DNA of 64,000 nucleotides from Thalassococcus profundi. GTDB lineage: Bacteria; Pseudomonadota; Alphaproteobacteria; Rhodobacterales; Rhodobacteraceae. This document shows positions 43,078 to 53,248 of the stretch, piece by piece (within the stretch, counting starts at the first letter, position 1; every line of letters starts with the position of its first letter). Position numbers and translations under genes: made by a program. The stretch covers positions 186,001 through 250,000 of the forward strand of contig NZ_QPMK01000005.1 of assembly GCF_003344785.1 (NCBI RefSeq). The letters run 5' to 3'. The notes under the pieces are model-generated. The model was not told the origin of the DNA. It saw only the letters and a list, made by a program, of their open reading frames with translations, and did no database searches.

Positions 43078-46000
43078 TCATTGCGCCGCCTTGTCCGCCA
43101 CCTCGCCACCGGCGCGGATCACCGCGAGCAGTTCCTCGCGGCGCTTGGCGGCGCGTTCGGCGTTGAGTTGCTTTACCGGTCCGAAGCCCTTGATCTGCAA
43201 GGGCAGTTCCGCCAGCGCCAGAATCGCGTCGCGGGTTGCGGGCGTGACCTTCGGCAGGACCTCGGCCATGTCCGCCTCGTATTCGCGGATCAGCGCCCGC
43301 TCCATGCGCCGTTCGTCGCTGCGCCCGAAGGGATCGAGCGGCGTGCCGCGCAGCACCTTGAGCCGCGCCAGCAGGGCAAAGCCGCGCAACATGCCCTCGC
43401 CAAAGCGTTTCTTCTGCGGGCGGCCGTCCGGACCGATCTTCGACAGGATCGGCGGGGCCAGGTGGAAGGACATGCGGAAATCGCCGCCGAACTGCTCCGC
43501 CGCCTTGCGCCGGGTGTCGAGATGCAGGCGCGCCACCTCGTATTCGTCCTTGTAGGCCAACAGCTTGTGATAACCCTTTGCAACGGCCTCTTTCAGCGCA
43601 GCATCCGAAATCCCGTCGACCAGCTTGCGGTAGCGTTTTGCCAGCCGCTTGCCCTGGTAGGCGCGCAGGTGCTCGGCCCGGAAGGCGATCTTGTCCTCCA
43701 GGGACTTCGGCAGCGCGACGACCTCCGCAGGACGGAGAAGCTGCGCCGCCGCCGCTGGGTCCAGCACCGCCCAGCGCCCGATCTCGAAGGCGCGCAGGTT
43801 CTTTTCGACCGCGGCACCGTTAAGCTCGATCGCCGCTGTCAGCGCGTCTTTCGACAGGGGCACCAGCCCGCGCTGCCAGGCCGCGCCCAACAGCATCATG
43901 TTGGAAAAGATCGAATCCCCCATCGTGGCCCGCGCCAGTTCCGACGCGTCGAAGAGATCCAGCCGGTCGCCAAGCCGCGCCTCCAGCGCCATGGCCAGCC
44001 GGTCCGAGGGCAAGGCAAAGTCGGTGTTGCGGGTGAACTCGCCGGTGATGATCTCGTGGCTGTTGACGACGCCGCCGGTGCGGCCGGTCTTCATCAGACC
44101 GATGGTCTTGGCCCCGGCGCTGACCACCAGATCGCCGCCGATGAGCGCGTCGGCCTCTCCGGTGGCGACACGGATGGCGCTGATGTCCTCGGGCGTTTCG
44201 GCCAGGCGGCAGTGGATGTGCACCGCCCCGCCCTTTTGCGCCAGGCCCGCCATTTCCATCATGCCCGCGCCCTTGCCGTCGATCTGCGCCGCCTGCGCCA
44301 GCACCGCGCCGATGGTCACGACACCGGTGCCGCCGACGCCGGTGACCACCATGTTCCAGGTTCCGTCGATCCGCGGCAGCACGGGGTCCGGCATGTCCGG
44401 CAGCTCGAGCGCGGTCGTGGCGCCCCTCTTCATCTCTGCGCCGTCGAGCGTCACGAAGGACGGGCAGAAGCCCTTGAGGCAGGAGAAATCCTTGTTGCAG
44501 GCGCTCTGATCGATGGCGCGCTTGCGGCCCAGCTCGGTCTCTGCGGGCACGATGGCGACGCAGTTCGACTGCACCCCGCAATCGCCGCAGCCTTCGCAGA
44601 CATCTGTGTTGATGAAGACGCGGGTGTCGGGGTCGGGAAACCTGCCGCGCTTGCGGCGGCGGCGCTTTTCGGCGGCGCAGGTCTGGACGTAGACGATGGC
44701 CGTCACCCCCGGCACGGTGCGCAGGTCGGTCTGGACAGTCTCCAGATCGGCCCGTTCATGGGTCTCGACGCCCTTGGGAAAGGACGTGAGGTCCATCTCT
44801 TCCTTCTCGTCGTAGACCACCGCGACGCGGCCCACCCCCATGGCCTTGAGTTCGGCGGCGATCTGCTGCGGGCTGAGGCCCCCGTCGTTCTTCTGCCCGC
44901 CGGTCATCGCCACGGCGTCGTTGTAAAGGATCTTGTAGGTGATGTTGGTGCCCGCCAGCAGCGCCGCGCGGATCGCCTGCACGCCGGAATGGTTGTAGGT
45001 GCCGTCACCGAGGTTCTGGAAAACGTGGGGCCGGTTGGAAAACGGCGCCTCTCCGATCCAGTTGGCCCCCTCGCCGCCCATGTGGGTGAATCCGGTGGTT
45101 TCTCGGTCCATCCATTGCACCATGTAGTGACAGCCGATCCCCGCATAGGCGCGGCTGCCTTCCGGCACCTTGGTCGATGAATTATGCGGGCAGCCGGCGC
45201 AGAAATACGGCAGACGCGCCGCGATCTCGGTCTGATTGTCGGCGCGCCGCGCCTCGCCCAAGTCGCCCAGCGCCGCCTTGATCCGGTCGGTGCCCCTGCC
45301 CTCCTCGACGAGAATTTCGCCCAGCTTTTCGGCGATCAGGAACGGATCGAGCGCCCCGCGCGTCGGGAAAAGCTCCGGCCCGTGCATCGACCCCGCGCCG
45401 CCGCCCTTGTGCCAGCCGTAGACGCGCCGCCCCTGCCGGTCGTTGAAGATCGCCTCCTTGATCTGCACCTCGATCAGCTTGCGCTTTTCCTCGACCACCA
45501 CGATCAGGTCCAGCCCCTCGGCCCAGTCGTGGAACCCCTGCATGTCCAGAGGAAAAGTCTGTCCGACCTTGTAGGTGGTGATCCCCAACCGCGCTGCCTC
45601 GGCCTCGGTCAGACCCAGCAGCGACAGTGCATGCACGAGGTCGAGCCAGTTCTTGCCCGCCGCCACCAGCCCGATCTTGGCACCGGGCTTGCCCCAGACG
45701 CGGCGGTCCATGCCGTTGGCCCGGGAGAACGCCTCTGCCGCAAAGCGCTTGTGGTCGATCATCCGCGCTTCCTGCGCATGTGGCGTGTCCGCGAGGCGGA
45801 TATTGAGCCCGCCCTCGGGCATGTCGAACGCCGGGACCACCAGCGACATGCGCTCCGGTCGGCCATCGACCACCGCCGTCGCCTCGACCGTGTCCTTCAT
45901 CGTCTTGAGCCCGACCCAGAGGCCGGCAAAGCGCGACAACGCATAGGCATAGACGCCGTAGTCGAGGATTTCCTGCACGCCCGCGGGCGAGACCACCGGC

Positions 46001-46503
46001 ATGTAGGCATCGACCATCGCCCATTCCGACTGGTGCAGCACGGTCGAGGATTCGCCGGTGTGATCGTCGCCCATGGCCATGATGACGCCGCCATGTTTCG
46101 AGGTGCCGGCCATGTTGGCGTGCCGCATCACGTCGCCCGACCGGTCCACCCCCGGCCCCTTGCCGTACCAAAGCCCGAAGACCCCGTCGTACTTGCCCTC
46201 GCCGCGCAGCTCCGCCTGCTGGCTGCCCCAGAGCGCCGTCGCAGCCAGGTCCTCGTTCAACCCTTCCTTGAAAAGCACATCCGCCGCCGCCAGTTCCTTC
46301 GCCGCGCGGTTCATCTGCATGTCCACCGCCCCCAGCGGCGAGCCGCGATAGCCGGTGACGTATCCGGCGGTGTTCAGCCCCGCCGCCCGGTCGCGCGCCT
46401 TCTGCATGAGCATCAACCGGACCAGAGCCTGCGTGCCGTTCAGCAGCACGCGGTCTTTGCCGAGGTCGAACCTGTCGTTCAGGGTGATGTCTTGTTTGGT
46501 CAT
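43078..46503 (-). CDS. iorAB: Indolepyruvate ferredoxin oxidoreductase, fused alpha-gamma form
   Basis: The 1141-residue enzyme oxidatively decarboxylates aryl or branched 2-oxo acids to acyl-CoA. The N-terminal half has the pyruvate:ferredoxin oxidoreductase domain (GYRGSPLGAVDMQMNRAAKE), a TPP-binding region (GIGCHYMVQWM, MGGEGANWIGEAPF) and 4Fe-4S cysteines beginning at C636 (CEGCGDCGVQSNC) and then CNKDFSCLKGFCP. The gamma-subunit domain follows with VTGVGGTGVVTIGAVLAQAA. This fusion of about 1150 residues is common in proteobacteria. A longer reading from 46533 is possible, but the ATG at 46503 fits the family better. A LysR gene is divergent from it. Confidence 0.93.
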   Translation of the reverse strand: MTKQDITLNDRFDLGKDRVLLNGTQALVRLMLMQKARDRAAGLNTAGYVTGYRGSPLGAVDMQMNRAAKELAAADVLFKEGLNEDLAATALWGSQQAELRGEGKYDGVFGLWYGKGPGVDRSGDVMRHANMAGTSKHGGVIMAMGDDHTGESSTVLHQSEWAMVDAYMPVVSPAGVQEILDYGVYAYALSRFAGLWVGLKTMKDTVEATAVVDGRPERMSLVVPAFDMPEGGLNIRLADTPHAQEARMIDHKRFAAEAFSRANGMDRRVWGKPGAKIGLVAAGKNWLDLVHALSLLGLTEAEAARLGITTYKVGQTFPLDMQGFHDWAEGLDLIVVVEEKRKLIEVQIKEAIFNDRQGRRVYGWHKGGGAGSMHGPELFPTRGALDPFLIAEKLGEILVEEGRGTDRIKAALGDLGEARRADNQTEIAARLPYFCAGCPHNSSTKVPEGSRAYAGIGCHYMVQWMDRETTGFTHMGGEGANWIGEAPFSNRPHVFQNLGDGTYNHSGVQAIRAALLAGTNITYKILYNDAVAMTGGQKNDGGLSPQQIAAELKAMGVGRVAVVYDEKEEMDLTSFPKGVETHERADLETVQTDLRTVPGVTAIVYVQTCAAEKRRRRKRGRFPDPDTRVFINTDVCEGCGDCGVQSNCVAIVPAETELGRKRAIDQSACNKDFSCLKGFCPSFVTLDGAEMKRGATTALELPDMPDPVLPRIDGTWNMVVTGVGGTGVVTIGAVLAQAAQIDGKGAGMMEMAGLAQKGGAVHIHCRLAETPEDISAIRVATGEADALIGGDLVVSAGAKTIGLMKTGRTGGVVNSHEIITGEFTRNTDFALPSDRLAMALEARLGDRLDLFDASELARATMGDSIFSNMMLLGAAWQRGLVPLSKDALTAAIELNGAAVEKNLRAFEIGRWAVLDPAAAAQLLRPAEVVALPKSLEDKIAFRAEHLRAYQGKRLAKRYRKLVDGISDAALKEAVAKGYHKLLAYKDEYEVARLHLDTRRKAAEQFGGDFRMSFHLAPPILSKIGPDGRPQKKRFGEGMLRGFALLARLKVLRGTPLDPFGRSDERRMERALIREYEADMAEVLPKVTPATRDAILALAELPLQIKGFGPVKQLNAERAAKRREELLAVIRAGGEVADKAAQ

Positions 46504-46549
46504 CGCTCGCCTCCCGTCGCCCAATGATCGCACATTTCGCGGTGATTTT

Positions 46550-46568
46550 AGGTCAAAATAGCTGACCT
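46550..46568. promoter_or_regulatory. Candidate LysR box between iorAB and the LysR gene
   Basis: AGGTCA and TGACCT form a 6-bp inverted repeat around AAATAGC, and the site contains the T-N11-A pattern (46553 to 46565) preferred by LysR proteins. It lies 47 bases from the iorAB start and about 100 bases from the LysR start, in the 166-base divergent promoter region. Confidence 0.5.
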
Positions 46569-46669
46569 TACTAGCGGTTTGTGGTTGTATTTCCGAGCCT
46601 ACACAGCCTTATGCCCTCAAATCTTCATTCTTTCGTGTTTTGCTGCACGAACAACGGAAAGCCGCTCTC

Positions 46670-47575
46670 ATGGACTGGGACAAGCTCAGAATATTTCACG
46701 CCGTGGCCGATGCCGGGTCGCTCACCCATGCCGGCGACACGCTGCACCTGTCGCAATCGGCGGTCTCGCGCCAGGTGCGCGCGCTCGAGGAATCGCTCAA
46801 CACCACGCTGTTTCACCGCCATGCGCGGGGGCTGATTCTCACCGAACAGGGCGAATTGCTGTTCGACGCCACCTCGTCGATGCTGAAACGCATCGACGCC
46901 GCCACCGCCCGCATCCGCGATTCCGAGGAAGAGGTGTTTGGCGAATTGCGCGTCACCACAACCACCGGCTTCGGCTCGCTCTGGCTCGCGCCGCGCCTGC
47001 CCAAGCTCTACGAGAAATACCCAGACCTCAACATCGACCTGATGCTCGAGGAGCGGCTGCTCGACCTGCCCATGCGCGAGGCCGACGTGGCCATCCGCAT
47101 GAAGGAACCCAGCCAGGCCGACCTGATCCGCAAGCGGCTGATGCACATCCGCATGCGGCTCTACGCCTCGCCCGAATACCTGCAGACCCACGGCGCGCCG
47201 CAAACCATGGACGACATGTATGCCCATCGCCTGATCTGCCAGAACCCCCGGTCGGCGCAGGTGGGCGCAGGCCTGAACCTGGTGCAGGAACTGATGACCT
47301 TCGACATCCGCTCCACCCTCACGGTGAACAACTATTTCGGCGTGTTGCAGGCGGTGATCTCGAACCTCGGAATTGGCGTGTTGCCCGATTACATCATCGA
47401 GGATTTCCCCAGCATCGTGCGTGTCCTGCCGGACGTGGAATCGAACGAGGTGCCGGTGTTTCTGGCCTACCCGGAAGAATTGCGCCAATCCAAGCGGATC
47501 GCCGCGTTCCGCGACTTCGTGCAGGAGGAAATCTTTGCCCATCGCCAACAGATGAAGGCCAAGCAGCTGGACTGA
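46670..47575 (+). CDS. LysR-family regulator, divergent from iorAB
   Basis: The 301-residue regulator starts MDWDKLRIFHAVADAGSLTH and continues LHLSQSAVSRQVRALEESLN, the LysR winged helix; the effector domain has TTTTGFGSLWLAPRLPKLYE and closes with FRDFVQEEIFAHRQQMK. The ATG at 46670 is chosen because the helix-turn-helix starts only a few residues later. Regulation of iorAB is suggested by the divergent arrangement and the operator-like repeat, but I know no direct evidence for the link. Confidence 0.9.
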   Translation: MDWDKLRIFHAVADAGSLTHAGDTLHLSQSAVSRQVRALEESLNTTLFHRHARGLILTEQGELLFDATSSMLKRIDAATARIRDSEEEVFGELRVTTTTGFGSLWLAPRLPKLYEKYPDLNIDLMLEERLLDLPMREADVAIRMKEPSQADLIRKRLMHIRMRLYASPEYLQTHGAPQTMDDMYAHRLICQNPRSAQVGAGLNLVQELMTFDIRSTLTVNNYFGVLQAVISNLGIGVLPDYIIEDFPSIVRVLPDVESNEVPVFLAYPEELRQSKRIAAFRDFVQEEIFAHRQQMKAKQLD

Positions 47576-47638
47576 CGAGTGTGATATGCATGGCACGCAT
47601 AGCGGGAATGCTGCATCTGCGGCGCGATATTTCTTGAT

Positions 47639-47752
47639 CGTTCGCCGAACGCCCCCTAATTGAGCATTCGAACGATGCAGCGCCCTACGGCGCGTCATCT
47701 TCAACCTCCCTGTTGGACTTCGGCCGAGCTTTTTAGCTCGGCCTTTTTTTTT
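47639..47752 (+). ncRNA. Candidate small RNA with three hairpins and an intrinsic terminator
   Basis: A block of structure begins 64 bases after the LysR stop. Hairpin 1 is CGTTC with GAACG (47639-47651). Hairpin 2 is GATG-CA-GCGCC paired with GGCGC-GT-CATC around CTAC (47674-47699). Hairpin 3 is CAAC with GTTG, exposing the loop CTCCCT (47702-47715). The terminator hairpin follows. A pyrimidine-rich CCUCCC-type loop that can pair with ribosome binding sites is known in several alphaproteobacterial sRNAs. The 5' end and promoter are not clear, so the start is approximate. Confidence 0.45.
47722..47752 (+). terminator. Strong rho-independent terminator
   Basis: GGCCGAGCT pairs with AGCTCGGCC around TTTT and is followed by nine T residues, the best intrinsic terminator in the window. 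It could end the candidate small RNA, read-through from the LysR gene, or both; at 146 bases beyond the LysR stop it is unusually far for that gene alone. Confidence 0.9.
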
Positions 47753-48280
47753 CGCGGGCGCCGCCATCGGCGCCAACGACGGCTTCGTCGCGATCCAAGG
47801 CGAGCCGCGCCGCCGCATCGACCGGATCGCGAGCGGCCTCCGGCAGCACAATCGCGTGGCAATGCCGACCCCCGGCGTGACTCGCGGCTGTCGACCGAAT
47901 GGTGCGATGCGACGAACCGTGTCGTTATCGGTCCCGATGCTGCCTAGATCGCGACAAACGCCGACGAAGCGCTCGACCCCTTGCGCCACGGGGTGTCCGG
48001 TGCCGAGGCTCAGATCGCCCCTCCCCTGAGGCTCTGGTCTCGCCACCGGCAAAGCCGAAGACCGAGGCGAGGGTGAGACACGGGCGATAACCGGAATGAC
48101 ACGCTTCGTAGAAAGTCTGAAGACAATCATCGACACCTGCGGCGGGCGGGCACAGCCCCAACGCGGCGGCGCGGACACTCCGCCGCCGAAACCTCACGAA
48201 ATCGTCAGAAACCTCAGGCGTCGCGGCTCGTTGTGCTGCCAGCGGGCGATACTGCCCACCTCGAAAGACTGGAGGAAACG
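47753..48280. other. Intergenic region upstream of the small exported protein gene
   Basis: About 530 bases hold no convincing gene on either strand; open frames are short, arginine-rich and lack ribosome binding sites. A 7-bp hairpin, GGCGGCG with CGCCGCC, spans 48165-48187. I see no clear promoter boxes. This is the longest gene-free part of the window when joined to the small RNA region before it. Confidence 0.45.
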
Positions 48281-48670
48281 ATGAAAAAGACCCTGACCAT
48301 TCTCGCACTCAGCAGCTTTACCGCCGCCGGCGCCGTCTATGCGCAAAACGCGTCTGAATCGGTGACCGACCCGATGGCGGATTCAGAAATGATGACGGAA
48401 ACGGCGCGCGACACCGCGGTCGACACGGTCGTCACCGGCAATGGCGAGGTGATCTCGTCCGACGACGTGGTGATCGGCGAGGCCCAGCGCATCCGCACCG
48501 ACGTGGACGGCAATGTCATCGCCACCATCCGCCTGGGCGAGGCTCTGGACACCGACGTGACCGTCATCAACGTCCCCGTCATCGTCGAGGAGTCGGGCGA
48601 GATGCAGACCCTGCGCATCGGCATGACCCAACAGGCCATCCAGGCCGCGCTGGACGAACAGACGGGCTAA
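48281..48670 (+). CDS. Small exported protein of unknown function
   Basis: The 129-residue protein starts at an ATG with GGAGGAA upstream and has the signal peptide MKKTLTILALSSFTAAGAVY followed by AQ. The mature part is acidic with DGNVIATIRLGEALDTDVTV and VPVIVEESGEMQTLRIGM, a short beta-rich repeat that recalls PRC-barrel-like or YdgA-like exported proteins, but I cannot assign a family. There are no cysteines. A copy of dispersed repeat family 1 follows 63 bases after the stop. Confidence 0.72.
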   Translation: MKKTLTILALSSFTAAGAVYAQNASESVTDPMADSEMMTETARDTAVDTVVTGNGEVISSDDVVIGEAQRIRTDVDGNVIATIRLGEALDTDVTVINVPVIVEESGEMQTLRIGMTQQAIQAALDEQTG

Positions 48671-48732
48671 GCCGAACTGTCCGTCACGACCGGATGACGA
48701 CCCCAGGGGTCGCGGCATCGAACCCGCGGCCC

Positions 48733-48819
48733 CTTCATCTTGCTGATAAACCTCCGGAGAGCACGAGAGACAGCGTCTCTCGTATCCGGCGCAGCCGGAT
48801 CACCGCCGCTGCGGTTTTT
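48733..48819 (+). repeat. Dispersed structured repeat, family 1, copy B, with terminator-like tail
   Basis: The copy begins CTTCATCTTGCTGATAAACC and keeps the 9-bp hairpin ACGAGAGAC/GTCTCTCGT (48763-48783) without a base change. The second hairpin has changed to ATCCGGC with GCCGGAT around GCA (48784-48800); relative to copy A two base pairs have been exchanged on both sides. A third small hairpin ACCGC/GCGGT ending in TTTTT (48802-48819) follows, which may make this copy a terminator. It lies in sense orientation between an exported protein gene and purL. Confidence 0.85.
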
Positions 48820-48892
48820 CCCGCCGCCCCCTTCCCCCCGCGCAGCGCCTGAACTAAACAGCGCGCAACCGCGCTTTAGGGGATCCCGAGAC

Positions 48893-51052
<2,160 letters not shown>

Positions 51053-51096
51053 CGGTCGCCTGGCAGCGTTAGCACCAAAGGCGACAGACATGAAAA

Positions 51097-51123
51097 CCCC
51101 CGCGCAACCGGATTGCGCGGGGG
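51097..51123. terminator. Bidirectional terminator between purL and the OmpA-family gene
   Basis: CCCCCGCGCAA pairs with TTGCGCGGGGG around CCGGA. On the plus strand it is followed by CTTCCTTTTTC; on the minus strand a TTTTC run follows. It lies in the 97-base gap between two convergent genes, so it can end both transcripts. Confidence 0.85.
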
Positions 51124-51149
51124 CTTCCTTTTTCAGACCGGCGGCCTGA

Positions 51150-53144
51150 TCAGCTTGCGCTGTCCAGCAGCGGCGTGATCCGGCGCACCGCGGCGCGGCG
51201 GTTGGCGCGTTCCGACTCGAGCGTCTCCACCAGCAGATCGGTCTCGCCGTAGCCCTGCACCACCATGTTTTCTGGCGGCACATCGAAATACTCGGACAGG
51301 GCCAGCGCCACCGATTCCGCCCGGCGGTCCGACAGCGCGAGGTTGTAGCTGCCGGCACCCGTGGCATCGGTATGGCCTTCGATCAGGAACACCTCGGACG
51401 GGTTCTGCGAGATGATCCGACGCATGGCATTGCCCAGTGCCGCCAGTTCCTCGGCCTCCTGCGGCTGGATCACGGCAGAGCCGGTTTCGAAGTTCACGGT
51501 GTCCACGTTGATTTCCGGCACCAGCTGGCGCACCGCGTCGATGTTGCGGATCTGGCTGAGCGAGAAGGTGCGGTTCACATCCGCCGCCTGCGCGGCCGCG
51601 AGGGTCGCGGCAAGGTCGTCTTCGTTCACCTCGGCAAAGCCGATGGAGCGTCGGTCGGTCACCTGCGGCAACTCGTTGACATTGACCTGCTCCACTTGGC
51701 GGGTGTCGTCGAAGAGCACCACGCGGGTGCCGTCTTCGAGCAGACGGGTCCGGCGCAGCACGCGGCCATCGGCGGCGCGGACGGTTTCCACCTCGATGCC
51801 ATCGGCGCGGGTCACGACCGTCCGGGTCGATCCGTCGTCATAGCGGTAAGTGCGCACATCCGATCCAGGCTGGCGCAGCAGCGCGTCGTCGTTCTTGATG
51901 ATGCGGTATTGCCCGTCACGCTCGACCACGATCCGGTCGCCGGTATTGGCAGCCACGGTTTCGTTGTTGCGCAAGAGCGAGCCCACGGCGACGGCGCCAA
52001 GACCCAGCAGAGCCGCCTTCTCGAAGTTGCTCAGCCCTTCGTCATCGTCGTCGTCATCGTTGCTGCCGCGGGCATTGAGCGTCTCGGTGTTGCGGTTGAG
52101 CGCGTCTTGCAGATCGGTCTCGAACTCCTCGGACGAACTGCGCGCCGTTTCCTCGGTCACGGTTTCCTCGATGACTTCCGCCTCGGACTCGGACCCGCTT
52201 TCGGCGCTGGCCGCCATGGATTCGGTGACGTTCGCGTCGGCTTCGGCCTGTACCGCGGCCTGCGCTTCGCTGTCCATCGGCGTCGCGTCTTCACCGGATT
52301 GCGCCGTTTCGGACGCCGCCGAATCCGCCGCCTCTTCCACGGCCTGCTCGGTCTCTTCAAGCTGCTCGTCGGGATCGCTCTCGGCCGCCTCTTCCGCAGC
52401 CTGCTCCATCTCTTCAAGCTGCTGGGCGGGATCGGTCTCGGCCGTCTCTTCCACCGGATCGGTCACGTCGGCCGCGGTGTCGGCGTCCGCTTCGGCACCC
52501 GGCGTCTCATCGGCGACCTCTGCCGCGCTGTTGGCCTCGGCCTCGGCTTGCGGTGCGTCTTCGGCGACGTCCGCCGCGCGGTCGGCGTCGGCGGGCGTGT
52601 CCGTACCCTCGGCTGCGGTGTTGGCCTCGGCGTCCGAGGGGGCGTCGGTAACCTCGGCTGCGGTATTCGCCTCAGCGTCGGTCGGCGCATCGGTCACTTC
52701 GGCGGCGCTGTTCGCATCCGCTTCGGGTGCGGCGTCGACGGCTTCGGCTTCAGCGGCCTCTTCCGCTTCGGCAGCCTCGGCCTCGGCGGCCGCTTGCGCC
52801 TCGGCGGCGGCCTCTTCGGCAGCCGCTTCCGCTTCTGCGGCCTCTTCTTCGGCAGCCGCTTGGGCTTCGGCGGCTTCCGCATCCGCAGCCGCTTGCGCTT
52901 CGGCCTCGGCGGCCATGCTCTCGACCTGGGCCTGCGCGTCACCTTCGGGCTGTTCGCCCGTCAGCGCCTCGGCGCCCTGCTCGATCTCCTCTTGCGCCTG
53001 CTGCGCCTCGGTTTCGAGTTGCTGGCGCAGTTGCTCTGCGCTGACGTCAGCGCCGTTCTCTTGGGCATAAGCCAGCGGCGGCGTGACGGTCATGGCGGTG
53101 ACCATCACCAGTGCAGTGGTCGATTTCAGAAATCCGTGTTTCAT
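51150..53144 (-). CDS. OmpA-family outer-envelope protein with acidic Ala/Glu repeat region
   Basis: The 664-residue protein has a signal peptide (MKHGFLKSTTALVMVTAMTV, ending AYA), then an acidic low-complexity region to about residue 330. This contains six degenerate 14-16-residue repeats at 142-235 (DAEANTAAEVTDAPS type) and a 20-residue repeat twice at 236-275. Six consecutive aspartates (363-368) precede a hydrophobic segment at 377-391 (AALLGLGAVAVGSLL). The C-terminal OmpA peptidoglycan-binding domain spans about 545-655, with NFETGSAVIQPQEAEELAAL and IEGHTDATGAGSYNLALSDR. It probably links the envelope to peptidoglycan; the repeat region may span the periplasm. Confidence 0.88.
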   Translation of the reverse strand: MKHGFLKSTTALVMVTAMTVTPPLAYAQENGADVSAEQLRQQLETEAQQAQEEIEQGAEALTGEQPEGDAQAQVESMAAEAEAQAAADAEAAEAQAAAEEEAAEAEAAAEEAAAEAQAAAEAEAAEAEEAAEAEAVDAAPEADANSAAEVTDAPTDAEANTAAEVTDAPSDAEANTAAEGTDTPADADRAADVAEDAPQAEAEANSAAEVADETPGAEADADTAADVTDPVEETAETDPAQQLEEMEQAAEEAAESDPDEQLEETEQAVEEAADSAASETAQSGEDATPMDSEAQAAVQAEADANVTESMAASAESGSESEAEVIEETVTEETARSSSEEFETDLQDALNRNTETLNARGSNDDDDDDEGLSNFEKAALLGLGAVAVGSLLRNNETVAANTGDRIVVERDGQYRIIKNDDALLRQPGSDVRTYRYDDGSTRTVVTRADGIEVETVRAADGRVLRRTRLLEDGTRVVLFDDTRQVEQVNVNELPQVTDRRSIGFAEVNEDDLAATLAAAQAADVNRTFSLSQIRNIDAVRQLVPEINVDTVNFETGSAVIQPQEAEELAALGNAMRRIISQNPSEVFLIEGHTDATGAGSYNLALSDRRAESVALALSEYFDVPPENMVVQGYGETDLLVETLESERANRRAAVRRITPLLDSAS
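52320..52721 (-). repeat. In-gene tandem repeats encoding acidic Ala/Glu units
   Basis: Within the OmpA-family gene, bases 52440-52721 encode six degenerate copies of a unit of about 15 residues typified by DAEANTAAEVTDAPS, and 52320-52439 encode two copies of a 60-base unit (TDPAQQLEEMEQAAEEAAES and SDPDEQLEETEQAVEEAADS). Divergence between copies is modest, so recent expansion or length variation between strains is possible. Confidence 0.75.
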
Positions 53145-53248
53145 GTCAAATCCTTCCCTTTCCGCATGCAGCGGTGTGCAAAGGCAACGCGGAAGCACGC
53201 ACAGGGTTTCAACACGGTTTGGCGAGGCTTTGCCGATGGCTGTAACGT

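Noticed and set aside
47591-47610. TGGCACG as the start of a sigma-54 promoter for the candidate small RNA
   Set aside because: The GC dinucleotide required ten bases after GG is GG here, so the -24/-12 spacing is not met.
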